Below the pieces are notes generated by a model. That model was not told the DNA's origin, did no database searches, and saw only the letters and a program-made list of their open reading frames with translations. Made by a program: the position numbers and the translations under genes. From UBA10427 sp003500135 (GTDB taxonomy: Bacteria > Bacteroidota > Bacteroidia > Cytophagales > Cyclobacteriaceae), in the NCBI GenBank assembly GCA_963966275.1, contig CAWZYQ010000010.1, forward strand, positions 1 through 45,577: DNA of 45,577 nt, read 5' to 3'. Each line of letters begins with the position of its first letter. Within the stretch, counting starts at the first letter, position 1. Shown in pieces: positions 17,215-26,200 of this stretch.

Positions 17215-18400
17215 TTTTTTCGGGATCATACTTCTGAGCCTCATTTTTTTCAATTCGGTTTTTGCCCAAAAATCCAAAGCCCAACTGGAAAAGGAGCGAC
17301 AACAAGCGCTTGCCAAAATCAATGAAGTACAAGCCATACTGGAACAGACTTCCAAAAAAAGAAAGTCGAGTGTGGGCCAGCTAAATGCACTGAACAAACA
17401 GTTGCAACAAAGAAAAGCCCTGATTAACAACTTTAAAAAAGAAATAAATCAACTCAATCAGAATATTGATCAAAATGAAGGCGTAATCGTATCGCTAGAA
17501 TCTGATCTGTCCAACTTAAAAGCAGAATATACCGAAATGGCATATGCCGCATATAAAGCCAGCAATGGTTATGATCGGCTTGTGTTTCTATTTTCAGCAC
17601 AATCATTTAACCAGTTCTTGATGCGCCTGAAATATATGCAGCAATATTCACAGGCACGAAAAGACCAATTTCGGTTAATTCTGCAGGTTCAGGACCAGTT
17701 GACGGCAGAAAAAAATGTTCTTATTGAAAACAAAACCGAAAAGCAAAGCTTACTCAACCAACAAATTGAGGAAAATAAAAAGCTTGCCGGGCTGCGCAAG
17801 AAACAGGAAAATGTATTGTCTTTATTGAAAAAGGAGGAGGCTTCTCTTACGAAAGAAATAAAGAAAAATCAGAAAGAAATTGATAAACTGGAGAAGTTAA
17901 TCGCCGAGTTGGTAAAAAAAGAAGTGGATAAAACCGAACTGGCGACTAAAAATACCGTGGCTAAAACAGAGATCGCCAATCTTACCAAATCATTTGAAGG
18001 GCTGAAGACAAAAATGGTATGGCCGGTTTCCAGTGGCTTTATCTCAGAAGAATTTGGCACTCATCCCCATCCGGTCCTTAAAAGGGTGAAGATCAAAAAT
18101 GACGGGGTTAACATCCAAACCAATGAAGGTGAGAAGGTGAAAGCGGTTTTTAGTGGAAAAGTTAAAGCAGTGGCTGAAGTGCCGGGTAATATGCGCTACG
18201 TAGTATTAGTACAACATGGCGACTATTTTACCGTATATGCTAAACTTCGGGAAGTGTATGTTAAGAAAGGACAGCTAATCGCCACAGGCGATTCCATTGG
18301 GACGGTGAACACTGACAGCAACGGCGTATCAGAGTTGCAGTTTCAGGTTTGGCGAAATAATCAAAAACTCAACCCCGCTGAATGGTTGGCAAGCAGGTAA
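17195..18400 (+). CDS. EnvC-like murein hydrolase activator with degenerate LytM domain
   Basis: A 401-residue exported protein. A signal peptide (MNARIFSFFGIILLSLIFFNSVFA) is followed by about 240 residues of coiled coil rich in Lys, Gln and Glu, and then an M23/LytM domain (about 275-400). The zinc ligands of active M23 peptidases are missing. Where the family has HNGIDI this protein has NDGVNI, and where it has HLHF it has ELQF. It is therefore probably not a peptidase but an EnvC-type activator of cell-wall amidases during division. ATG 17195 was chosen because it opens a clean signal peptide; the frame itself extends upstream to 17129. Overlap with the DUF4292 gene suggests coupled translation. 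Confidence 0.86.
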   Translation: MNARIFSFFGIILLSLIFFNSVFAQKSKAQLEKERQQALAKINEVQAILEQTSKKRKSSVGQLNALNKQLQQRKALINNFKKEINQLNQNIDQNEGVIVSLESDLSNLKAEYTEMAYAAYKASNGYDRLVFLFSAQSFNQFLMRLKYMQQYSQARKDQFRLILQVQDQLTAEKNVLIENKTEKQSLLNQQIEENKKLAGLRKKQENVLSLLKKEEASLTKEIKKNQKEIDKLEKLIAELVKKEVDKTELATKNTVAKTEIANLTKSFEGLKTKMVWPVSSGFISEEFGTHPHPVLKRVKIKNDGVNIQTNEGEKVKAVFSGKVKAVAEVPGNMRYVVLVQHGDYFTVYAKLREVYVKKGQLIATGDSIGTVNTDSNGVSELQFQVWRNNQKLNPAEWLASR

Positions 18401-18420
18401 TATTTATAGGCAAAACATAG

Positions 18421-18452
18421 TTTGAGGGCTTGACATTTAATGTCTATATTTG
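18421..18452 (+). promoter_or_regulatory. predicted tatA promoter with internal dyad
   Basis: TTTG (18421-18424), 20 bp, TATATTTG (18445-18452) fits the Bacteroidota promoter form. The 13-base dyad GACATT-T-AATGTC (18432-18444) abuts the -7 box, where a repressor or activator could bind. Confidence 0.6.
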
Positions 18453-18478
18453 CATGTTACAAATTATACAATTAATCT

Positions 18479-18484
18479 GGAGGT
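18479..18484 (+). promoter_or_regulatory. strong Shine-Dalgarno of tatA
   Basis: GGAGGT sits 3 bases before ATG 18488. Such strong Shine-Dalgarno matches are uncommon in Bacteroidota and the spacing is short; an alternative in-frame ATG lies at codon 9. Confidence 0.6.
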
Positions 18485-18487
18485 AAA

Positions 18488-18691
18488 ATGGAAACGGTAT
18501 TGTTAATAGGAATGCCTGGAGGGCCGGAATGGATCGTTATCATCCTTTTCGTGATCATATTTTTTGGAGCCAAGAAGATACCTGAGCTCGCAAGAGGTCT
18601 TGGAAAAGGAATTCGTGAATTCAAAGATGCCACTAAAGAAATAAAAGACGAGATAGACGACGGTAAGAAAGCAGTAGAGGACAAAAAGTAA
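18488..18691 (+). CDS. tatA: Sec-independent (twin-arginine) translocase protein TatA
   Basis: A 67-residue protein with a short periplasmic N-terminus, one membrane helix (EWIVIILFVIIFFG), the hinge AKKIPELARGLGKGIREFK and an acidic/basic amphipathic tail. This is the TatA/TatE pattern: subunits that polymerise with TatC to move folded proteins across the inner membrane. No tatC is nearby. It has its own promoter within the plus-strand run, and gatA begins 4 bases after its stop, so gatA is probably cotranscribed from the tatA promoter. Confidence 0.93.
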   Translation: METVLLIGMPGGPEWIVIILFVIIFFGAKKIPELARGLGKGIREFKDATKEIKDEIDDGKKAVEDKK

Positions 18692-18695
18692 GATT

Positions 18696-20114
18696 TTGAA
18701 GCGCTTCAGATCATTTGCACAGATTCAAAAAAGTCTGAATGAAAAAAATGCGTCCTGTCTCGACGTCGTTAACTACTATCTTGCGCAAATAAACCAAAGG
18801 AAGCATCTCAATGCCTTTCTGGAGGTGTTCGACCAGGAAGCGAAAGACAGAGCTGTCCAAATTGATCAAAAAATCCAGGCCGGAAAGGCTGGAAGGCTTG
18901 CGGGAATGGTGGTCGGCCTGAAAGATGTTTTTTGTTATCAGGGCCATAAATTACAGGCGGCATCCAAAATACTGGAAGACTTCGAATCGCAATTTACCGC
19001 GACATGCGTACAACGCCTCCTCGATGAGGATGCCATCATTATCGGACGGTTAAACTGTGATGAATTTGCCATGGGTTCTTCCAATGAAAATTCAGCCTTT
19101 GGGCCGGTTTTGAATGCCGAAAATGAAAACAGGGTACCCGGGGGGTCTTCCGGGGGTTCAGCAGTGGCTGTTCAGGCTAACCTGTGTACGGTTGCTCTGG
19201 GTTCCGACACAGGAGGTTCTATCAGACAGCCGGCGGCATTTTGTGGTGTAATAGGCATTAAACCTACCTATTCACGTGTTTCAAGGTACGGACTGCTGGC
19301 ATATGCTTCGTCATTCGACACGATTGGTGTTTTCAGCAATACGATTGAAGATAATGCCTTAGCGCTTGAAATAATGGCGGGAAAAGACGATTTTGATAGT
19401 ACTGTTTCCAGCCGGCCTGTACCGGAATATCATAAAAAACTGGGGTTCGAGGGGAAAGCAAAAATTGCCTATCTTAAAGAAACCCTCGAAAGTGAAGGTT
19501 TAAACGATGAGGTAAGGCAAAACTTTATTGATACGATTGACAGATTGAAAGAAGAAGGTCATGAGGTGGAAGCAGTTGATTTTCCTTTGCTAAAATATGC
19601 TTTACCAACTTACTATATACTCATTACCGCTGAGTCGAGCTCGAATCTTTCACGTTATGATGGGGTGCGATATGGATATCGAAGTCCCAATACACTGAAT
19701 ATGGAGAGCATGTATAAAAAAAGCAGGTCAGAAGGTTTTGGTGAGGAGGTACAAAGGCGTATTATGCTGGGTACCTTCGTGTTAAGCGCCAGTTACTACG
19801 ATGCGTTTTATACGAAAGCCCAGAAAGTGAGAAGGTTGATCAAAAATAAAGTCCAGGATTTACTGGAAACACATGGTTTTTTGGTCATGCCAACCACACC
19901 TACTACAGCTTTTGAGTTGGGGTCGCATACTCAAAACCCTCTGGAAATGTATTTGGCCGACCTCTTTACGGTTCAGGCTTCTGTAGCGGGCGTACCATCT
20001 ATTTCTATTCCAAATGGAAAAGATAGCGATGGAATGCCATTTGGTTTGCAAATTATGGCAAACTTTTTTGAAGAAGAAAAATTATATGCATTTTCAAATA
20101 CGATGCTGAAATAG
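18696..20114 (+). CDS. gatA: Asp-tRNA(Asn)/Glu-tRNA(Gln) amidotransferase subunit A
   Basis: A 472-residue amidase-signature protein that releases ammonia from glutamine for tRNA-dependent amidation by the GatCAB complex. The Ser-cisSer-Lys triad is intact: Lys76 (VGLKDVF), Ser151 (VPGGSSGGSA) and Ser175 (GSDTGGSIRQPAAFCG). It reads from a TTG at 18696, with no nearby in-frame ATG, 4 bases after tatA. gatB and gatC are not in the window. A generic amidase is the alternative, but the overall match (ASKIL, GRLNCDEFAMGSSNENSAFG) is GatA-specific. Confidence 0.94.
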   Translation: MKRFRSFAQIQKSLNEKNASCLDVVNYYLAQINQRKHLNAFLEVFDQEAKDRAVQIDQKIQAGKAGRLAGMVVGLKDVFCYQGHKLQAASKILEDFESQFTATCVQRLLDEDAIIIGRLNCDEFAMGSSNENSAFGPVLNAENENRVPGGSSGGSAVAVQANLCTVALGSDTGGSIRQPAAFCGVIGIKPTYSRVSRYGLLAYASSFDTIGVFSNTIEDNALALEIMAGKDDFDSTVSSRPVPEYHKKLGFEGKAKIAYLKETLESEGLNDEVRQNFIDTIDRLKEEGHEVEAVDFPLLKYALPTYYILITAESSSNLSRYDGVRYGYRSPNTLNMESMYKKSRSEGFGEEVQRRIMLGTFVLSASYYDAFYTKAQKVRRLIKNKVQDLLETHGFLVMPTTPTTAFELGSHTQNPLEMYLADLFTVQASVAGVPSISIPNGKDSDGMPFGLQIMANFFEEEKLYAFSNTMLK

Positions 20115-20116
20115 CC

Positions 20117-21496
20117 ATGCTTACAAGACTATTAGTTGTCACATTCTTTTGCACTTTCATAGCGCCAATGGTCATTGCCCAGCAAATTTCTGATGATGGC
20201 CTGATATATCCGGTGTACGAAGATGAATATATACCTGACGTTACTTACGACACTATTGAGGCACGATTGAAGAGAATTGAAAATGTCATTCCCTTAAACC
20301 TCAATGACCGAGTAAAAGCATTTATTGATTATTTTACAATAAAAGACAGGGAATACACGCAAAAAGTGATGAGGCGAAGGGACCTCTATTTCCCGATTTT
20401 TGAAGAAATACTGGCCAAACACAATCTGCCGGATGAACTAAAATACCTGTCAATCGTGGAATCGGGCCTGGTAGCTCAAGCTCGCAGTCGTGCTGCCGCG
20501 GTTGGGCTATGGCAATTTATTTACACTACCGGAAAATATTTTGATCTGGAACAGGGCTGGTACATCGATGAAAGAATGGACCCATATGCTTCCACAGAAG
20601 CGGCCTGTAAATTTTTGAAGTCTTTACACAATCAGTTTGGCGAATGGGAACTTGCTTTGGCCGCCTATAATTGCGGGCCCGGCAACGTGAGAAGGGCGAT
20701 AAGAAGGTCGGGATATAAAAAATCATTTTGGGAGATCTACCGCTATTTACCCAGGGAAACACGTTCATATGTCCCTCAGTTTGTAGCCATTACTTACACC
20801 TTCAATTATGCGGAAGATCATTTGCTTCAACTCGACCCGTGGGAGTATGACAGGATGATGGAAACCGACACCGTGATGCTAAAGGGTTTTGCCCATTTGG
20901 AAAGTATAGGCGAGTACCTGGATATATGTATTGAAGATCTTGAAAAGATAAATACCGGCATAAAAAACAGAGCTATCCCCGAGAACAACCGGACCTATAT
21001 TCTGCGATTGCCATCTGATAAAAAGCCGGCGTTTAATCTGCATAGAGACTCTATATTGCTTGCAGCAAGCATACATGATAAGGATCAGCTGGAAAAACTG
21101 GCAAGGAATGCCTCAGGTAGTGTATATGGTAGGGAAAGAGTGGTCCACCGCGTAAGGAGCGGTGAAGTATTGGGTACTATCGCTCAAAAATACAGAGTAA
21201 GAGTCAGAGACCTGAGAGCCTGGAACAATTTACACGGAAACCTGATCAGGGTGGGGCAAAGACTAAATGTATATGTACGACCTGATGACCTCTCCGCAAC
21301 TAGGTCATCAAACAGCTATTCCACAAAAGCAAATGCGATAGATTACAATGGTAAAAAGGTGCATGTAGTACGCCAGGGCGATACCTTGTGGAGTATCTCG
21401 AGGGCATACAACGATCTTACCATAGAAAAAATCAAAAAGCTGAACAACCTCGAGAGTAATAAGATAAAACCAGGGCAAAAACTAGTGATTGGTTGA
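20117..21496 (+). CDS. MltD-like lytic transglycosylase with two LysM domains
   Basis: A 459-residue exported murein enzyme. The signal peptide ends near VIAQQ (residue 22). A transglycosylase SLT domain covers about 95-230, with catalytic Glu115 in YLSIVESGLV, then AVGLWQFIYTTG and LALAAYNCGPGNVRRAI. Two LysM peptidoglycan-binding domains follow at about 335-380 (VRSGEVLGTIAQKY) and 414-459 (VRQGDTLWSISRAY). It should cleave glycan strands to 1,6-anhydro ends. It starts 2 bases after gatA. With the EnvC-like gene it makes this cluster rich in wall-remodelling functions. Confidence 0.92.
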   Translation: MLTRLLVVTFFCTFIAPMVIAQQISDDGLIYPVYEDEYIPDVTYDTIEARLKRIENVIPLNLNDRVKAFIDYFTIKDREYTQKVMRRRDLYFPIFEEILAKHNLPDELKYLSIVESGLVAQARSRAAAVGLWQFIYTTGKYFDLEQGWYIDERMDPYASTEAACKFLKSLHNQFGEWELALAAYNCGPGNVRRAIRRSGYKKSFWEIYRYLPRETRSYVPQFVAITYTFNYAEDHLLQLDPWEYDRMMETDTVMLKGFAHLESIGEYLDICIEDLEKINTGIKNRAIPENNRTYILRLPSDKKPAFNLHRDSILLAASIHDKDQLEKLARNASGSVYGRERVVHRVRSGEVLGTIAQKYRVRVRDLRAWNNLHGNLIRVGQRLNVYVRPDDLSATRSSNSYSTKANAIDYNGKKVHVVRQGDTLWSISRAYNDLTIEKIKKLNNLESNKIKPGQKLVIG

Positions 21497-21522
21497 TTTA
21501 TCCAACCTTAACCTGCAAAATT

Positions 21523-22623
21523 ATGATCCGAACAATGCTTCTTTTTTTTACGATCTCCGTTTTGTTTTTTTCATGCGGAAAAGACGGCAAAAACAATTTT
21601 ACATCAATTAGTAAAGAAGATTTGCCGATGTCAAAAGGCAAAGGGGGTCGAATCATCATAGTTATCGATTCCACCACAGCCGATGGCCCTATCGGTCAGG
21701 AGCTTGAAGCGCTTTTAACCGCAAATACTCCGGGTCTGCCACGCCCCGAGCCCATGTTCAATATTAATTTTGTGCAACCCTCCAAAATGAATAACTCCTT
21801 GAGGATGTACAAAAACATAATGTATGTAACCATTCTCAATAGCGATACACGTGGAAATCGTTGGCTTCAAAAGAATTTTGATGCCGCTTCGGTAGAAAGG
21901 GTTAAAGAAGACCCGGGTCTTTTTATGTATCCGAAGGAAAATGAGTTCGCTAAAGATCAGGCAGTTTTGCATATTTTTGGACTAACCGAAGATCAACTTT
22001 ATCAAAATCTTCTGGAAAATGGAGAAGCGGTGGTTAACTATTTTGATAAAAAGGAAAACAGCCGCACTTACCATGCCCTTTACAATGCACCACCTCAAAA
22101 AGGCATTGCCAACCTGATGTGGGACAAATACGATTGCAGCTTAGATATTCCCCAGGCATGGGATATTGCCATGCAAAAAGATGATTTTATTTGGTTGCGG
22201 TTGCTCGATAGTAAAATTGATAAAAGTATATTCGTTACTTTCCGACCTTACACTTCAGAAGATATTTTTAGCAAAGAAAACCTGATCGAATGGCGGGAAG
22301 AGACCGGAGAAAAATATATCTACGGAAACCCCGAAAGACCCGAAACCTACATCGTAACTGAAACAGAACACTTTCCGGTAAAGACAAATGAAATAAATTT
22401 CAAAGGAAAGTTTGCTGTGAAAATGTGGGGTTTATGGCGCACAAATAATAAAACTATGGGGGGGCCGTTTCTTTCCTACACCATGGTTGATGAGTCCTCC
22501 GAAAGAATTTACTATATCGAAGGATTTGTTTATTCACCAGGCGAAGATCAACGTGAAACAATGCGCGAGTTGGAAATGATCTTGTCTACTTTTGAAACTG
22601 AAAAGGAAAATCAACCAAGCTAA
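21523..22623 (+). CDS. DUF4837 family lipoprotein
   Basis: A 366-residue predicted lipoprotein. From ATG 21523 it begins MIRTMLLFFTISVLFFSC, giving a lipobox with Cys18; an in-frame start at 21493 would push the signal inward and is less likely. The mature part has RIIIVIDSTTADGPIGQELEA near residue 46, consistent with a mixed alpha/beta fold. It was recognised as the Bacteroidota family DUF4837, of unknown function. It sits between the MltD-like enzyme and ruvA-sprA. The ruvA ATG follows its stop directly, so they are cotranscribed. An outer-membrane or T9SS accessory role is inference only. Confidence 0.8.
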   Translation: MIRTMLLFFTISVLFFSCGKDGKNNFTSISKEDLPMSKGKGGRIIIVIDSTTADGPIGQELEALLTANTPGLPRPEPMFNINFVQPSKMNNSLRMYKNIMYVTILNSDTRGNRWLQKNFDAASVERVKEDPGLFMYPKENEFAKDQAVLHIFGLTEDQLYQNLLENGEAVVNYFDKKENSRTYHALYNAPPQKGIANLMWDKYDCSLDIPQAWDIAMQKDDFIWLRLLDSKIDKSIFVTFRPYTSEDIFSKENLIEWREETGEKYIYGNPERPETYIVTETEHFPVKTNEINFKGKFAVKMWGLWRTNNKTMGGPFLSYTMVDESSERIYYIEGFVYSPGEDQRETMRELEMILSTFETEKENQPS

Positions 22624-23214
22624 ATGATCGCATATGTAAAGGGAAAGCTTGCCAAAGTAGATCCCACTCATGCCATAATCGATATTCAGGGTATTGGTTA
22701 TGAAGTCATGATCTCATTAAACACTTTTAGTAAGATCAAAGACCTGAAGGAATGCAAATTATATACGCATTTCCATGTTAAAGAAGATGCCCAATTGTTG
22801 TACGGCTTCTTTGAAGAGCAGGAAAAGGGCATATTCAGGCATTTGATCAGCATTTCAGGAGTCGGGCCAAATACAGCGCTGATGGTTTCCTCGTCATTAA
22901 CGGTTGAAGAAATCAAAAAAGCAATCGTAAACGATGACGTGAAAACCATTCAATCAATTAAAGGGATTGGGGCCAAAACTGCACAGCGCATCATTTTGGA
23001 ACTTAAAGACAAGATTAAAAAGGAATATCAGGAAGGAGAAATATCAGATTTGACAAAACCTGTCCTTAATCCCATTGCGGATGAAGCTATTACTGCTCTT
23101 CTCACTTTGGGGTATACAAAAACACAGGCAGAAAAAAGTATAAGACAAATTTTAAAAAACAATTCAAATGATATTTCTTTGGAAGAACTGATTAAAAGGG
23201 CATTAAAGGGTTAG
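22624..23214 (+). CDS. ruvA: Holliday junction branch migration protein RuvA
   Basis: A 196-residue protein of normal length. Domain I (MIAYVKGKLAKVDPTHAIIDIQGIGYEV) is an OB fold. Two helix-hairpin-helix motifs follow (LISISGVGPNTALMV near 78 and IQSIKGIGAKTAQRIILELKDK near 113). The C-terminal domain III (DEAITALLTLGYTKTQAEKSI) binds RuvB. RuvA tetramers hold the four-way junction while RuvB drives branch migration; ruvB is encoded separately at 38648. The start ATG immediately follows the DUF4837 stop and sprA begins 10 bases after its own. Confidence 0.96.
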   Translation: MIAYVKGKLAKVDPTHAIIDIQGIGYEVMISLNTFSKIKDLKECKLYTHFHVKEDAQLLYGFFEEQEKGIFRHLISISGVGPNTALMVSSSLTVEEIKKAIVNDDVKTIQSIKGIGAKTAQRIILELKDKIKKEYQEGEISDLTKPVLNPIADEAITALLTLGYTKTQAEKSIRQILKNNSNDISLEELIKRALKG

Positions 23215-23224
23215 TATTACTATT

Positions 23225-26200
23225 TTGACAGCAACCAGGCCGAGTTATTTTTGGAAAAGTATAATCATCATAACGTATTCCCTGTTCTTCGCCTCAGGAA
23301 GCTATGCGTATGCCTTTTTCCAGCAAGTGCCGGCCGATACGGTCAATTCTGATACTACCGATATACCAGAAGAATACGAACCCTCTGTATTTCCTACCTA
23401 TGATTTGAAAGACCGCTATGGCAATCCTTACTTGTATCATCAAAGTCCTTCGCCACTTTACCTTCAGGAGCCCCCCATTATTCAACAGGAAACAGAAGTG
23501 GATACAAGTCTCAATTATACGATTTACGAAAATATTGGCGACCTCAACTATCGGCCGGCAACCCGCATGACTTTCGATCAGTATCGACGGTACCGATCAG
23601 AAGAAATGCGGAAAGAATACTGGCAGGAAAGATCGGCTGGTCTCGATGGCGAAAGCTCAGTCAGTGGCAGAAGGTTGATCCCACCCATTTATATGAGTCC
23701 GGTACTCGACCGTATATTCGGTGGTAGTTTTGTCGATATTCGCCCCAACGGATTTGTCACGCTCGATTTCGGAGGTCGCTGGCAACGCGTTCAAAATCCG
23801 GCCATACCCATCCGGCAACAACGCACGGGAGGCTTTGAATTCGATCAGCAGATCAGCCTGAATGTAACAGGAAAAATCGGTGAGAAGCTGGCGATCATAG
23901 CTAATTTTGACAACAACAACACTTTTGATTTTCAAAATGACCTGAAAGTGGAGTATACCGGCTTTGAGGAGGACATCATTCAGAAACTTGAAATTGGTAA
24001 TGTAAGCATGCCCGTTTCCAACTCCCTTATCTCCGGGGCACAAAAGCTTTTTGGTGTGAAAGGCCAGTTCCGTTTTGGCGACATGTGGGTAACAGCTGTA
24101 GCCTCCACACAACGGGGTAAAAATGAATCTATCGTGGTAAACAGCGGTTTGGATGGCGGACAGGGGAGAGATTTTTCCGTTCAAGCTTCATCCTATGATG
24201 AAAATCGCCACTTTTTCTTAGGGCACTTTTTTCGCGACAATTACGAAAAATGGTTAAGCAGGCTGCCGCAGATCAACTCCAGCGTACAGTTAACCAGGGT
24301 AGAAGTGTATGTGATGAACCGGCAGAACAATACCCAAAACATAAGAAACTTTGCTGCCTTTATGGACCTTGGTGAAGGCCGGGTAATTTACCGCGACAAC
24401 AACGCATTTATTACCCCGGGACAGGGAAATGCACCCAACGACAACGACGCCAATGCGATGTACAATTCATTGCAGGCCAACCCCAATTTGCGTAACCAGG
24501 ATGAAATCACCAATATTCTGGAGCAGGACTGGGACCTTGTAAAATCCACAGATTTTGAAATTATCACATCCGCCAGGAAGCTAGATGAACGGGAATACAC
24601 ATTTAACAAAGAATTGGGTATCATATCGCTTACACGAAAACTTCAAAACGATGAGGTACTCGCAGTTTCATACGAATACCGCTACCTTGGCCAGACCTAC
24701 AAGGTTGGTGAGATGACAGAAGACTACCAGAACCTGTCAGAAAACGATGTGGTATTTCTCAAAATGCTCCGACCCACAAAAATCAACCCGGAGGTACCTA
24801 CCTGGGACTTGATGATGAAAAACATTTACAGCCTCAATGCCAGCCAGATCAGTCAGGAAGGCTTCCGGTTACGCGTGGTTTACCGTGATGATCGCGCCGG
24901 AGTGGACAACCCAAGCATTAATGAAGGAGCACGTACCAACGGAGTACCACTAATTGAGTTGACCGGACTGGACCGCTTAAACGTCAACAACGACCCGCAA
25001 AAAGATGGAAACTTTGATTTCGTGCCGAATATAACCATTATTCCAGAAACAGGCCTGGTGATGTTCCCCGTTCTCGAGCCCTTCGGCAGCAACCTTCGGC
25101 AGTACTTCAACCCTGACTCGGAGGCTGACTTAATTCGCCGCTATGTATATGATGATTTATATGAAAAAACCCGGGCAGATGCGGAGCTGGTGACCACATT
25201 GAACAAATATTTTCTGGTCGGTAAAATGCAGGCGGGTTCGTCCAGTGAAATTGTATTGCCCGGAATTAACATTGCAGAAGGTTCTGTGATTGTAAAAGCA
25301 GGGTCAGCCATATTAGTTGAAAATCAGGACTATCGCGTCGATTACAACCTTGGTCGGGTAACGATATTGAATGAATCGATACTGAACTCAGGCAAGCGAA
25401 TTGAAGTGTCTTATGAAAAAGAGGATCTTTTCAATTTTCAGGCACGATCTTTACTGGGTACGCACATCGATTACAGGGTTAGTGAAGACATTAACTTTGG
25501 AGCAACCTTGCTCTACTTGAATGAGCGGCCATTGATTTCAAGGGTTAGCATTGGTGATGAGCCTATCCGTAACCTGAAATATGGCTTCAATATGAACTAT
25601 AGCAAAGACTGGCGTTTTCTCACCAAAGCTGTAGATGCCCTACCTGTCATTCAGACCAAAGCGCCATCTAATGTGACATTTAACGCTGAGTTTGCTCAGC
25701 TTGTGCCCGGCACCTCCAATAAGGTAGATGGCGAGGGTACTTCATACATCGATGACTTTGAAACCAGTTCCACACCGATCTCACTGGGTAATAACTTTCA
25801 GGTGTGGAACCTGGCCAGCACACCCGCTACCGACGATAATCGTTATTCTGTTGTTCAGCCAGCCACCAACGATCTGCGCGTCGGCTTCAGAAGGGCCAAA
25901 CTTGCCTGGTATGTTGTGGATAACCTATTTTATGGCACCTCGGCAGCGATAGGCAAACCGGACAACATCACCGATGAAGATCTTGATAATCATTACGTCA
26001 GACAGGTGCCGCTGAATGAAGTGTTCAAACAGCGCGATCCTGAAGTGGGCGCCAACAGGTTGACTGTTTTTGATCTGGCCTATTTTCCACATGAAAGAGG
26101 CCCCTATAACTTTAATCCTGACCTGGTGGAAAGAAATAATCGTGCTGAACTGGCAGAGCCTCAAAGGAATTGGGCCGGTATCACAAGAGCAGTTACAACC

